Part shown: in pieces, positions 8,875 to 17,480 of the stretch
Position numbering within the stretch: position 1 is the stretch's first letter
Layout: each line of letters begins with the position of its first letter
Source: Syntrophotalea acetylenivorans
GTDB taxonomy: Bacteria; Desulfobacterota; Desulfuromonadia; Desulfuromonadales; Syntrophotaleaceae
DNA: 64,000 nt
Assembly (NCBI RefSeq): GCF_001887775.1
Contig: NZ_CP015519.1
Location: 124,001-188,000, forward strand
Direction: 5' to 3'
Position numbers and translations under genes: made by a program
The notes under the pieces: model-generated
What the model saw: only the letters and a program-made list of their open reading frames with translations
Database searches by the model: none
Told to the model about the DNA's origin: nothing

Positions 8875-9738
8875 ATGGCACAGGCAGTTATCGGCGTAAT
8901 TGGCGGCAGCGGTCTCTATGAAATCGAAGGCTTGAGCGACGTGAAACAGGTTGAGATCGATACTCCCTTTGGCAAACCTTCCGATGCTCTGATAACCGGT
9001 GTCCTCGACGGTGTGAAAATGGTTTTCCTGCCACGCCACGGTCGTGGTCATCGCTTGTTGCCGAGCGAAGTCCCGTATCGCGCGAATATCCACGCTATGA
9101 AGCAACTGGGGGTGGAGCGTATCATCTCGGTATCGGCGGTGGGCAGCATGCGTGAAGAGATCGTTCCCGGCCATATTGTCATTCCCGATCAGTTTTTCGA
9201 CCGAACCCAGGGCAAACGGGCCTCGACCTTTTTTGGCGAGGGGGTGGTCGGGCATGTGCAGTTCGCTGATCCGGTTTGTGGCGACCTGTCTGCGATTCTG
9301 GCGCAGGCTGCAACGGAGGTCGGTGCGACAGTGCACCAGGGCGGCACCTATATCTGCATCGAGGGGCCGAATTTTTCCACCCGGGCCGAGTCGAATATCT
9401 ATCGTAGCTGGGGAGTGGATATTATCGGAATGACGAATTTGCCGGAAGCGCGCCTGGCCCGCGAAGCAGAGATTTGTTATGCTACCGTAGCCTTGGCCAC
9501 CGACTACGACTGCTGGTTCGAGGGGCACGACGACGTTTCGGTAGAGGCGGTGCTGGCCACCATCAAACAGAATGTGGCCACGGCTCGTAATATTATCAAG
9601 GCGGCTGCAGGACTGGCTGCCGCAACACGTCCTTGTGCCTGTGAAAGCGCTCTGCAGTATGCCATCATGACCGATTGCACTCAGTTGCCCGATGCCACCC
9701 GTGATCGTTTGGCTCTGCTGTTGGATAAATACCTGTAA
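8875..9738 (+). CDS. mtnP: S-methyl-5'-thioadenosine phosphorylase
   Basis: Splits methylthioadenosine into adenine and methylthioribose-1-phosphate for methionine salvage; relatives may also use other 6-oxo or 6-amino purine nucleosides. The 287 residues match the MTAP branch of the PNP family: GVIGGSGLYEIEGL at the start, LPRHGRGHRLLPSEV, and the phosphate/ribose region CIEGPNFSTRAES with GMTNLPEARLAREAEICYA. The start at 8875 has AAAGGAA upstream. A second, different purine nucleoside phosphorylase lies 0.8 kb downstream. Confidence 0.9.
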   Translation: MAQAVIGVIGGSGLYEIEGLSDVKQVEIDTPFGKPSDALITGVLDGVKMVFLPRHGRGHRLLPSEVPYRANIHAMKQLGVERIISVSAVGSMREEIVPGHIVIPDQFFDRTQGKRASTFFGEGVVGHVQFADPVCGDLSAILAQAATEVGATVHQGGTYICIEGPNFSTRAESNIYRSWGVDIIGMTNLPEARLAREAEICYATVALATDYDCWFEGHDDVSVEAVLATIKQNVATARNIIKAAAGLAAATRPCACESALQYAIMTDCTQLPDATRDRLALLLDKYL

Positions 9739-9789
9739 CCGCCTTTTGCCGCTAAAGTTCGATTTCTTTCAATGGTGTTGGAGGGATCT

Positions 9790-10533
9790 ATGCGTTTCAG
9801 TTCGGCTGTTGTCTTTATTTTGTGTAGTTTACTGGTTGGTTGCGTTGAGCCTCAAAAAGATACCCCCCAACAGGATGTTCATTATATTCTGGGTGTTTCT
9901 TATCTGCAGGAAGGGAATGCAAGTCGAGCTCTGCAGGAGTTTCACCAGGCCTATGAAGTCGACGCCCACAACCCCGATGTATTAGTCGGCCTGGGGCGTG
10001 CTTATCAACTCAAGGGGGCTTTTTCCGAAGCGGAAAGTTTTTATCTGAAGGCCTTAAAAGAGCGCCCTGATGATCCCCTGATCGAGAATAATCTGGGAGC
10101 CTTGTATCTCGACCTTCAGCGCCCGGATGACGCTATTCATTATTTTGGCAAGGCGGCTTCCAATCTGATGTTTGCCAGCTCGGAGGTTTCTCTGACCGGT
10201 CTTGGTTTTGCTCATTTCCAGAAACTGGAATATCTCGAAGCGATCCAAGCGTACCGTGAGGCTTTGGTGCAGAATCCTCGTTATGCCCAGGCTCATTTGC
10301 GGCTTGGAGAAACCTATTATGCCATGGGAAAGACGGACCGTGCGGTGGGTGAATTTCAGCAGTCCCTGAAACTCAACGGTAACAATCCCTTTACTCATTT
10401 TCAACTCGGGCTGGCCTATATGAAATTAAATAACCCGACGGAGGCGGCCCAATATTTTCGCAATGTGGTGCGTCTGGCCCCCTCGTCGGACCTTGGGGAA
10501 CAGGCGGATCACTATCTGGAACTGTTGCAATAG
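9790..10533 (+). CDS. TPR-repeat lipoprotein (PilF-like)
   Basis: A 247-residue exported lipoprotein: signal peptide with lipobox LLVGC, then about six tetratricopeptide repeats with the typical G-x-x-Y/A-x-x-x-G and A-x-x-x-Y/F spacing (for example LVGLGRAYQLKGAFSEAESF). TPRs bind other proteins. The architecture resembles PilF/PilW pilotins for type IV pilus secretins, but no pilus genes are near, so that role is only possible. The start is set by GGAGGGA at 9780-9785. Confidence 0.75.
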   Translation: MRFSSAVVFILCSLLVGCVEPQKDTPQQDVHYILGVSYLQEGNASRALQEFHQAYEVDAHNPDVLVGLGRAYQLKGAFSEAESFYLKALKERPDDPLIENNLGALYLDLQRPDDAIHYFGKAASNLMFASSEVSLTGLGFAHFQKLEYLEAIQAYREALVQNPRYAQAHLRLGETYYAMGKTDRAVGEFQQSLKLNGNNPFTHFQLGLAYMKLNNPTEAAQYFRNVVRLAPSSDLGEQADHYLELLQ

Positions 10534-10559
10534 CCATATTTGTAGAGGAGTTGAAGGGG

Positions 10560-11375
10560 ATGGCACAGGGGTTTGACCAGCTAAAGGAGGCGGTTCAGGA
10601 ACTGCTGGGCGGTGAGCCCTTTGACTTGGCGGTTATCCTCGGTTCCGGCCTGGGGGATGCCGCGGAAATTTTGGATCAGGGACATATTTTTCCCTATTCG
10701 GATTATACCTGTTTCCCTGCTGTCGAACTGGCAGGGCATGCCGGGCGATTGATTGCCGGCAGCCTGCAAGGCTGGCGAGTGTTGTTTTTCCAGGGGCGTT
10801 TCCATCTCTATCAAGACCTGGATGCCCGCCAGGTCTGTGCGCCGGTGCATCTGGCGCATCTGCTCGGTTGCCGGTTCCTGCTCCTGACCAACGCCGTCGG
10901 TGGCATTCGTCAAGATCTTGTGCCCGGCCACTTTATGGCTGTCAGCGATCATATTAACCTCCTGGGGGACAATCCTTTGAGAGGGCAGTGTAGCGACCCT
11001 TTTCTCGACTTGTCCCAACTCTACGACCAACAACATCATGCGGCTCTACAGTCCTTTGCCGCGCAAAGGGGTATAGGCCTTGAGACCGGTGTCTTGGCGG
11101 CTCTGCAGGGACCATCCTATGAGACCCCGGCTGAAATACGAGCGCTTGGTCTGCTTGGCGCCGATGCTGTTTCCATGTCCATGGTGCCCGAGGCGATTAT
11201 GGGGAAATACCTGGAAATGCGGGTGGCTGGACTGTCCTATGTTGCCAACCGGGCGGCGGGGCTTGGTTCTTCACCTCTCAGCCACCAGGAGGTGCTGGCT
11301 GTCGGTCGCGGTGGCGCCGCTCCTTTAGCTGAACTGATTCAAAAGTTAATCCTTCTCTGGCAAGAGGAATCTTGA
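10560..11375 (+). CDS. Purine-nucleoside phosphorylase (trimeric PNP family)
   Basis: Phosphorolysis of guanosine/inosine-type nucleosides to base and ribose-1-phosphate. The 271 residues follow the PNP-I/XapA pattern: AVILGSGLGDAAE (phosphate loop), PAVELAGHAGRL, FQGRFHLYQ, LTNAVGGI and the Met/Glu purine site in GADAVSMSMVPE. ATG at 10560 is preferred over TTG at 10551 because GAGGAG (10545-10550) would be too close to the TTG. It follows the TPR lipoprotein by 26 bp. Confidence 0.92.
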   Translation: MAQGFDQLKEAVQELLGGEPFDLAVILGSGLGDAAEILDQGHIFPYSDYTCFPAVELAGHAGRLIAGSLQGWRVLFFQGRFHLYQDLDARQVCAPVHLAHLLGCRFLLLTNAVGGIRQDLVPGHFMAVSDHINLLGDNPLRGQCSDPFLDLSQLYDQQHHAALQSFAAQRGIGLETGVLAALQGPSYETPAEIRALGLLGADAVSMSMVPEAIMGKYLEMRVAGLSYVANRAAGLGSSPLSHQEVLAVGRGGAAPLAELIQKLILLWQEES

Positions 11376-11472
11376 CCGGCTACCTTCCCTTTTAGAACTT
11401 CCTATTCTGTATTAAGTCTCCAAGTATCCGAAATTAAATAAAAAATCATAAAGCCTCAGGATGGTTCCCCGC

Positions 11473-11500
11473 TTGACAGCCTTTCTGTTAATGGTAAACT
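11473..11500 (+). promoter_or_regulatory. Candidate sigma-70 promoter of the response regulator
   Basis: TTGACA (11473-11478), a 16-bp spacer and TAAACT (11495-11500), 38 bp before the GTG start at 11539. Confidence 0.5.
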
Positions 11501-11538
11501 TTTCGCAGACAGACAGTGAAAAGCAAGGGGAGGTAACG

Positions 11539-11931
11539 GTGGGACAACGAAATAGAAGAGTGTTGGTCGTCGACGACGAAGAAAATGCCCGGATCGGATT
11601 GAGCAAGATCCTGGAACAGGAAGGCTATCGGGTCGATAGTGTAGCTAATGGTCAGGAAGCCCTTGATTTTTTACAGCGGCAGAGTGTTCAGGTGGTGATA
11701 AGCGACCTGCAGATGCCGGAAATGAACGGCATGGCGTTTTTACGCGAAATTAATCGTCACTATCCCAGTACTCAGGTCATCATGGTGACCGCCCACGGCG
11801 GTGTCGAGTCCTATCTGGAGGCGATTCATCTGGGTGCGTATGAATATATCAACAAGCCGATCAGGCTGGATGAATTGCGCATCGTTATGGATAAAATGCT
11901 TACTGAAAAAAGGGTGGCAAAGGCAAATTAA
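11539..11931 (+). CDS. Single-domain response regulator
   Basis: A CheY-like receiver of 130 residues with all phosphorylation landmarks: VVDDEEN, phospho-Asp in VVISDLQMPEMNG, Thr in MVTAHG and Lys in INKPIR. There is no output domain. The GTG start at 11539 follows GGGGAGG (11527-11533) and a promoter; the upstream in-frame ATG at 11461 would sit before that promoter. A hybrid histidine kinase gene begins 0.7 kb downstream, with a stress-protein gene between. Confidence 0.85.
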   Translation: MGQRNRRVLVVDDEENARIGLSKILEQEGYRVDSVANGQEALDFLQRQSVQVVISDLQMPEMNGMAFLREINRHYPSTQVIMVTAHGGVESYLEAIHLGAYEYINKPIRLDELRIVMDKMLTEKRVAKAN

Positions 11932-12021
11932 CAACCATGTGGAGAGTGGGAATTTAACCGTCATCCTGTCCTGGGTCGCAACGGGGGGTACAAATAACTG
12001 TAAGTACCGAGTGGAGGCACA

Positions 12022-12468
12022 ATGAAAGAATTCAAAACAATCCTGTTCGCCAGCGATTTTTCTGAAAATTCAGCCTATGCCTTCGAATATGCCCGTGACC
12101 TGGCCATCAAATACCAGGCCCTTCTATTGGTGGTTCATGTGATTAACGAACCGGTTGATCTGCGGGGCTTTTATGTTCCGCATATTTCATTCGAGACCCT
12201 TGAGGAAGAGATCGAGCAGGGAGCCCGCAAGATGATGGACAAGTTCTGTCGAACGAATCTGCGGGATTACGATAACTACGAAACGTTTATTGTTCCGGGA
12301 ATCCCCTATGACGAGATCATCAAAAAAGCCGAGGATGTTTCCGCCGATCTGATTGTGATGGGTACCCACGGTCGCAGCGGTCTCGATCATGTACTGTTTG
12401 GCAGTACCGCGGAGAAGGTGTTACGCAAATCTCCGGTTCCGGTGATGACGATTCGCTATCCAGATTAG
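12022..12468 (+). CDS. Universal stress protein (UspA family)
   Basis: A 148-residue Usp domain with the ATP-binding signature G-x2-G-x9-G-S visible as GTHGRSG followed by LFGSTAEKV. The opening KTILFASDFSENS is typical. Usp proteins bind ATP and aid survival in stress; the specific partner is unknown. A GGAGG RBS lies close upstream and an intrinsic terminator follows. Confidence 0.92.
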   Translation: MKEFKTILFASDFSENSAYAFEYARDLAIKYQALLLVVHVINEPVDLRGFYVPHISFETLEEEIEQGARKMMDKFCRTNLRDYDNYETFIVPGIPYDEIIKKAEDVSADLIVMGTHGRSGLDHVLFGSTAEKVLRKSPVPVMTIRYPD

Positions 12469-12519
12469 GTTTTATCTGTAATCGACCCCCTGATCTTATT
12501 TTTGATAAAGCATTACACT

Positions 12520-12546
12520 GAGCAGCCTTAGGGCTGCTTTTTGTTT
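12520..12546 (+). terminator. Intrinsic terminator after the stress-protein gene
   Basis: AGCAGCC-TTA-GGGCTGCT with a T-run after it. Confidence 0.85.
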
Positions 12547-12578
12547 ATTTCAGACCGCTTTTTCGGAGGGCTTTGTCC

Positions 12579-12608
12579 TTGCAAAAACGGACCCTCAAGG
12601 GTTATGCT
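12579..12608 (+). promoter_or_regulatory. Possible sigma-70 promoter of the hybrid kinase
   Basis: TTGCAA (12579-12584), an 18-bp spacer and TATGCT (12603-12608), about 48 bp before the ATG. The -35 matches only in part. Confidence 0.35.
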
Positions 12609-12655
12609 AGGCTCGGTTTGCAGGCAGCCAAACAAATCAATCAGGAGGCGCAGGC

Positions 12656-13819
12656 ATGTCCGGTCGGATATTGGTGGTCGACGACGAAACACTCATCCTC
12701 GACTTGGCAGTAATGTTACTTACTACCCGCGGTTATGAAGTAATCACTGCTCAAAATGGCGAGGAATGCCTGGAGCTGGTAGCGCAGGAAAAACCGCCCT
12801 TGGTACTGCTCGATTATATGATGCCTGGAATGGATGGCATGACCACCTTGCAGGAGATGCGCAAGCGTTTTCCCGATACGTATGTCATTATGCTCACCGG
12901 CAAAGGTAACGAGCAGATCGCCGTTGATGTTATGAAAGCCGGTGCGGCCGATTATATTTTAAAGCCTTTTAGCAATCAGGACCTGATCGACCGGATCGAG
13001 AATGTCCTGCGCATTCGGCGTATCGAGATTCACAACCGTGAACTGCGTGTTGACCGGGAGCGATTGCAGGGTGAAATTGAAAGCTGGAATCGTGAATTGG
13101 AGCGACGAGTCGAGGAAAAATCCTTTGAGCTTGAGCAGGCTCATGCCGAGATCCTGCAGGCGGAAAAACTGGCGTCTCTCGGTCACCTGGTTGCTGGCCT
13201 GGCACATGAGATTCGCAATCCCCTTAATGCCATCAGCCTTTTTGGCCAGATGCTCAAGCCGGCTCTGGCTCATGATGCTGAAAAGGTCGGGTATGTTGAT
13301 CGATTGCTCGGCGAGGTTGATCGCGTCGACAACATTCTGGTTAAACTGCTGGCATCCAGCAGCCGTTCTCGAGGAACGGCCGAGCCGGTTTCATTGCGGC
13401 AGGTTATAGATGGTGTCCTGAAGAATTTCTCCGAACAGTTTGAAACTCATAACATCGAACTGGACAAGAACCTGGAGAGAGGACTGCCAACGATCACGGC
13501 CGACCCGGCCGAAATCGAGTTGATCTTTACCAACTTGTTTACTAACGCTCTTTATGAAATGCGCGAGGGGGGAAAGTTGGGAATCCGCTTGGCTCGAAAG
13601 CAGGAGCTGATTCAAATAGAGGTCAGTGACACTGGTCAGGGCATCCCGCCGCAAAATCTCAGCAAGATATTCGATCCCTTTTTCACAACCAAAACCAAGG
13701 GAACAGGTTTCGGTTTGTCGGTGGTGTTGCGAATCGTCAAAACCTACAATGGTCATATTAAGGCTCAGAGTGAACCAGGGCAAGGTACCGTCTTTCAAAT
13801 TGAATTCCCCGTTGTATAA
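12656..13819 (+). CDS. Receiver-histidine kinase protein
   Basis: A soluble 387-residue signalling protein: receiver domain (1-120; VVDDET, phospho-Asp in LLDYMMPGMDG, Lys in ILKPFS), a coiled coil (about 120-165), a HisKA domain with phospho-His in LAHEIRNPLNA (about 183), and a HATPase_c domain with N box FTNLFTNALYE, G1 box DTGQGIP and G2 box GTGFGLSVV. There is no membrane segment, so it takes its input from another kinase and autophosphorylates in turn. The promoter lies in the short gap before it. Confidence 0.92.
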   Translation: MSGRILVVDDETLILDLAVMLLTTRGYEVITAQNGEECLELVAQEKPPLVLLDYMMPGMDGMTTLQEMRKRFPDTYVIMLTGKGNEQIAVDVMKAGAADYILKPFSNQDLIDRIENVLRIRRIEIHNRELRVDRERLQGEIESWNRELERRVEEKSFELEQAHAEILQAEKLASLGHLVAGLAHEIRNPLNAISLFGQMLKPALAHDAEKVGYVDRLLGEVDRVDNILVKLLASSSRSRGTAEPVSLRQVIDGVLKNFSEQFETHNIELDKNLERGLPTITADPAEIELIFTNLFTNALYEMREGGKLGIRLARKQELIQIEVSDTGQGIPPQNLSKIFDPFFTTKTKGTGFGLSVVLRIVKTYNGHIKAQSEPGQGTVFQIEFPVV

Positions 13820-13912
13820 AATTTGTTTCCCAGGTCGAGCCGGGTTGGATTGCCTGTCGCCGGCAAAAGTTACAGGGCTTTTGCTGGCAGAAGGTTTGAG
13901 GAGGGCTGTCTG

Positions 13913-15504
13913 ATGGCTCTGCAGTTGCGTGAAATTGCGCTGGGGCTCGATGAGGATGAATCGCTGCTACCGGCCAAGGTAGCTGCGGAATTGGGCTTGG
14001 ACCCCGAAGCTCTGCGCAATTTCAAGGTAGTGCGCCAAGCCATCGATGCACGCCGCAGGTCGAAAGTACTGCGGATTTTTTCTGTTGTTTTTGAGCTGGC
14101 GGACGAAGAAAGCGTTTTGGCGCAGCAGAGCGCCAATCGGCGTCTGAGCACTTGGACGCCTCCGGCGATACCCAGTATCGAGCTAAAAAAACGCTCTCAT
14201 CGCGTGCTGGTGGTCGGTATGGGGCCCGCGGGGCTCTTTGCTGCTTTAAGCCTGGCCCGTTACGGTTTTCAGGTTACCTTGATCGAGCGCGGCGAATCGG
14301 TGGAACAGCGCGTGCCCGCTGTAAATCAATTTCGTTCCGGCGGGCCTCTTAACCCATCGAGTAATATCCAATTCGGTGAGGGAGGCGCAGGAACTTTTTC
14401 CGACGGCAAACTCAATACGCGCGTCAAGCACCCCTGGGGGGGTATGTGCTTCGGACATTGGTGGATTTCGGCGCAGGGGAGGAGATTCTTACTCAGGCAA
14501 AACCCCATGTCGGCAGCGATCGGTTGCGCCTGGTACTGATAAACTTTCGACGGGAACTGTTGCGTCTCGGAGTGGAGATACGTTTCGGTACTTGCCTGAC
14601 CGGTCTGACTATTGGCGCTGGTCGATTACAGGGGGCGGTTCTCGATCAGCGGGAGGAATTCCCTTGCGACAGTCTGGTTCTCGCAACAGGCCACAGTGCT
14701 CGTGATACCTATGGTATGCTGGCTGAACAGGGGGTAGCTATGGAAAGCAAACCCTTTGCGATTGGCTTGCGGGTAGAACATCCGGCCGAATTGATCAATT
14801 TTATTCAGTATGGACATCGCCGCCATCCTAAATTGCCAACGGCCGAATATGCCTTGACCTACAACGATCCGGACAGTAAGCGTGGCGTCTATTCGTTCTG
14901 CATGTGTCCCGGTGGTGAGGTGGTGCTGGCGGCCTCCGAACCTGGTGGTCTGGTAGTCAATGGCATGAGCAACCGCCTGCGCAGCGCTCCTTACAGTAAC
15001 AGTGCTCTTGTGGTGACGGTACGTCCTGATGATTTTGGTGCAATCGATCCCCTGGCTGGAATGCGTTTTCAGCGGCGCTGGGAAGAGGCGGCATTTATTG
15101 CCGGCGGCAGCGATTATCGAGCCCCGGCACAGAACCTTCTCGGATTTCTCGGTCGCGGCAAAGGGCCGCTGAATTCCTCCTGCCGTCCCGGAGTACGGGA
15201 AGCGGAATTGCGGCAGGTCTTGCCGCCCTTTGTCAGCAGTGCTCTGCGTCGCGCCTTGCCCCATTTTGAACGTCGCATGCGCGGCTTTATTACGGCTGAG
15301 GCCACTCTCGTCGGCGTCGAAACACGGACTTCTGCGCCGCTACGCATTTTGCGTCAGAGCGATGGTCAGGCTTTGCATCAATCTGGACTATATCCCGTTG
15401 GCGAAGGAGCCGGTTATGCGGGAGGAATTATGAGCGCTGCTTTAGATGGTCTTAAGACCGCCGAGCAGATTGCAGCAACAGCAATTAACAGGAGTCGTCG
15501 TTGA
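13913..15504 (+). pseudogene. FAD-dependent oxidoreductase (COG2509-like), frameshifted
   Basis: An uncharacterised FAD/NAD-binding oxidoreductase. The first part (13913-14539) has an N-terminal domain of about 90 residues, then the dinucleotide-binding VVGMGPAGLFAALSLARYG and GGAGTFSDGKLNTRVKHPW. It then leaves frame and stops. The rest of the family sequence (YVLRTLVDFGAGEEILTQAK onward, to GEGAGYAGGIMSAALDG) continues in another frame to 15504. The break is at a G-run, 14436-14442 (7 G); one more G would restore a 530-residue protein of normal length. This is either a true frameshift or a miscounted homopolymer. RBS GAGGAGGG precedes the ATG at 13913, and the downstream gene overlaps the stop. 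Confidence 0.85.
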
Positions 15505-16643
15505 AAGAGCTTTTTGTAGCACAGATTAAAGAAAGAGATCAGGTCAATGGCCAGTTTCTGGTGCGGGAAAAAAACACCGCTATGGCCAAAAACGGTAAAC
15601 CCTACATGACCTTGAAGTTGATGGATCGTACCGGTGAAGTCGAGGGAAGAGTCTGGGACCGTGTAGAGGAACTGTCGGCGCTGTTTGACAAAGACGATTT
15701 TGTGCGTGTTGTGGGCAAGGCCAGCGTCTATCTCGGTAAGATGCAACTGGTCGTCCAGCGGTTGGAAAAGATTGCTGAACAGGATGTGGACCTGGCGGAT
15801 TATCTGCCGGTCAGCAGTCGGCCGGTGGATGAGATGCTGGCGGAATTGCGGCAACTGGTGGCCAGTCTGGAGGCCCCCCATTACCGTGAATTGATGGAAG
15901 CCTTTCTCGCCGACGATGAGTTCCTTCAGGGTTTTGTTCAAGCACCGGCAGCCAAAACCATCCACCATGTCTATCTCGGTGGGTTGTTAGAACATTCCCT
16001 GGCGGTGGCCCAGCTGGCCGACGATATCGGCCGTCGTTATCCAGGGGTGCAGCGTGATCTGCTCTTGACCGGAGCTTTATTGCACGATATCGGTAAGGTC
16101 GCCGAACTCTGTTACGAGCGCTCTTTTGGCTATACCGATACGGGGAAATTGCTTGGTCACATCGTCATCGGTGTGGAGATGGTCGAGGCCAAGCTGCGTC
16201 AGTTGGAAAATTTTCCCGTGCCGGCAGGGCTGTTGCTGAAACATCTGCTCCTTTCCCATCATGGTCAATATGAGTACGGATCACCAAAGCGTCCCAAAAC
16301 GCTGGAGGCGGTTATTCTCAATTATCTGGATGATCTCGACAGCAAGATCAACGGCGTGCAGACCCATTTGCAGAAAGAACCCGATAATGATGCCTCCTGG
16401 AGTGGCTATCATCGCATTTATGACCGGTATTTTTTCAAGGAAACCGGAGAACAGCCGATTGGTGCGACCGAACCCTTACCGGTGCCGGCTCGTGAGGCCG
16501 CACCGCCGGTCAAAGAGGAAAAACCAGCCAAACGCCGTCGCCAGCCGGCTACCAAGGATAAAGATCTTAGCTTCAGCCTGGCTGATCAGCTGAAAGATAA
16601 GACCTTGAACCTGTTTGCCGACCTTGATGAAGGGGATAACTGA
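15501..16643 (+). CDS. OB-fold/HD-domain nuclease (YhaM-like 3'-5' exoribonuclease)
   Basis: A 380-residue protein with an N-terminal OB-fold (about 10-95, KPYMTLKLMDRTGEVEGRVW) that binds nucleic acid and an HD hydrolase domain (about 150-300). HD metal ligands are seen in GGLLEHSLAVA, GALLHDIGKV and LLLSHHGQYEYGSP. This is the order found in YhaM/CbfI nucleases, which shorten RNA and DNA from the 3' end. The last 60 residues are basic and low-complexity. The TTG start has AGGAG at 15490-15494 and overlaps the preceding stop; the next gene overlaps by one base. Confidence 0.85.
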   Translation: MKELFVAQIKERDQVNGQFLVREKNTAMAKNGKPYMTLKLMDRTGEVEGRVWDRVEELSALFDKDDFVRVVGKASVYLGKMQLVVQRLEKIAEQDVDLADYLPVSSRPVDEMLAELRQLVASLEAPHYRELMEAFLADDEFLQGFVQAPAAKTIHHVYLGGLLEHSLAVAQLADDIGRRYPGVQRDLLLTGALLHDIGKVAELCYERSFGYTDTGKLLGHIVIGVEMVEAKLRQLENFPVPAGLLLKHLLLSHHGQYEYGSPKRPKTLEAVILNYLDDLDSKINGVQTHLQKEPDNDASWSGYHRIYDRYFFKETGEQPIGATEPLPVPAREAAPPVKEEKPAKRRRQPATKDKDLSFSLADQLKDKTLNLFADLDEGDN

Positions 16644-17281
16644 TGAGTTTGTGGAAGAAATCGTTGGTTACCGGAGAACTGCAAGTTAATTGCTATCTGC
16701 TGGGCTGTGAGGCAAGCGGACAGGCAATGGTCATCGATCCCGGCGGTAAGGCGCAGCGCATCCTGGAGATATTGGCCGAGCATGATTTGACGTTGAAAAT
16801 GGTGGTCAATACCCACTGCCATTTCGATCATATTGGCGCCAATCGGTCCTTAGTGGAAAAGACTCAGGCTGAGCTGATGATTCACCCCGCCGATCTACCT
16901 ATATTGCGCGGTGCCTCCGAGCATGCCATGCGCTTCGGCTGTGAGCCCATCGAACCTTCCCCGGAGCCGACCCGGTTATTGCAGGATGGAGATACCGTCG
17001 AGCTTGGTGACTTTAGTTTTAAAGTCATTCATGTGCCCGGACATTCCCCCGGTGGGATCTGTCTCCTCGGTGAGGGCCTGTTGTTTGCCGGAGACAACCT
17101 GTTCGCCGGTTCCATCGGCCGGACCGACCTTCCTTCCGGCGATCAGGGGGCTTTGATGAAGGCTCTGCGAGACCGCATCCTGACCCTGTCCGATGAAATT
17201 ATCGTCTGTCCTGGCCACGGTCCGGAAACGACCATCGGCCGGGAACGGCGAACCAACCCTTACTTGCGCTATATCGTTTGA
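16643..17281 (+). CDS. MBL-fold metallohydrolase (glyoxalase II-like)
   Basis: A small (212 residues) metallo-beta-lactamase-fold hydrolase with the metal motif THCHFDH, further His in HVPGHSPGG, Asp in FAGDNLFAGSIGRTDL and His in CPGHGPET. It belongs to the stand-alone GloB-like group (hydroxyacylglutathione hydrolase or other thioesters); the substrate cannot be told. The ATG overlaps the stop of the YhaM-like gene (TGATG), so they are coupled. Its TGA stop is the first triplet of a repeat element. Confidence 0.88.
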   Translation: MSLWKKSLVTGELQVNCYLLGCEASGQAMVIDPGGKAQRILEILAEHDLTLKMVVNTHCHFDHIGANRSLVEKTQAELMIHPADLPILRGASEHAMRFGCEPIEPSPEPTRLLQDGDTVELGDFSFKVIHVPGHSPGGICLLGEGLLFAGDNLFAGSIGRTDLPSGDQGALMKALRDRILTLSDEIIVCPGHGPETTIGRERRTNPYLRYIV

Positions 17282-17430
17282 TGGCGTTGCAAAAATTCCG
17301 CCCTCCGGCGTTACGGCCTTTTTTCAGGACCTCGACATACTAAATGGATGTCTTCGCCCCTGACAAAACACCAGGCCCTGGTGGTCGAAATTTTTGCTTA
17401 GCCATCTTATGATTTTTTGTGAAGGCATCA
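17279..17430 (+). repeat. Intergenic palindromic repeat, copy 3
   Basis: The best-preserved copy. Left arm TGATGGCGTTGCAAAAATT then CCGCCCTCCGGCGTTACGG; right arm CACCAGGCCC, GGTCGAAATTTTTGCTTA, GCCATC, then the tail TTATGATTTTTTGTG and GGCATCA. The pairs GATGGC/GCCATC and GCAAAAATT/AATTTTTGC face each other across the centre, and the outer ends (TGATGGCGTtgCAAAAA and, read backwards, TGATGCCTTCACAAAAAA) are similar. The TGA stop of the MBL gene is the first triplet. Confidence 0.88.
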
Positions 17431-17480
17431 TCGTTTAACGGCCTGCTAGATCTGTGGCCCACTGTGGAACCGAGGACCTT

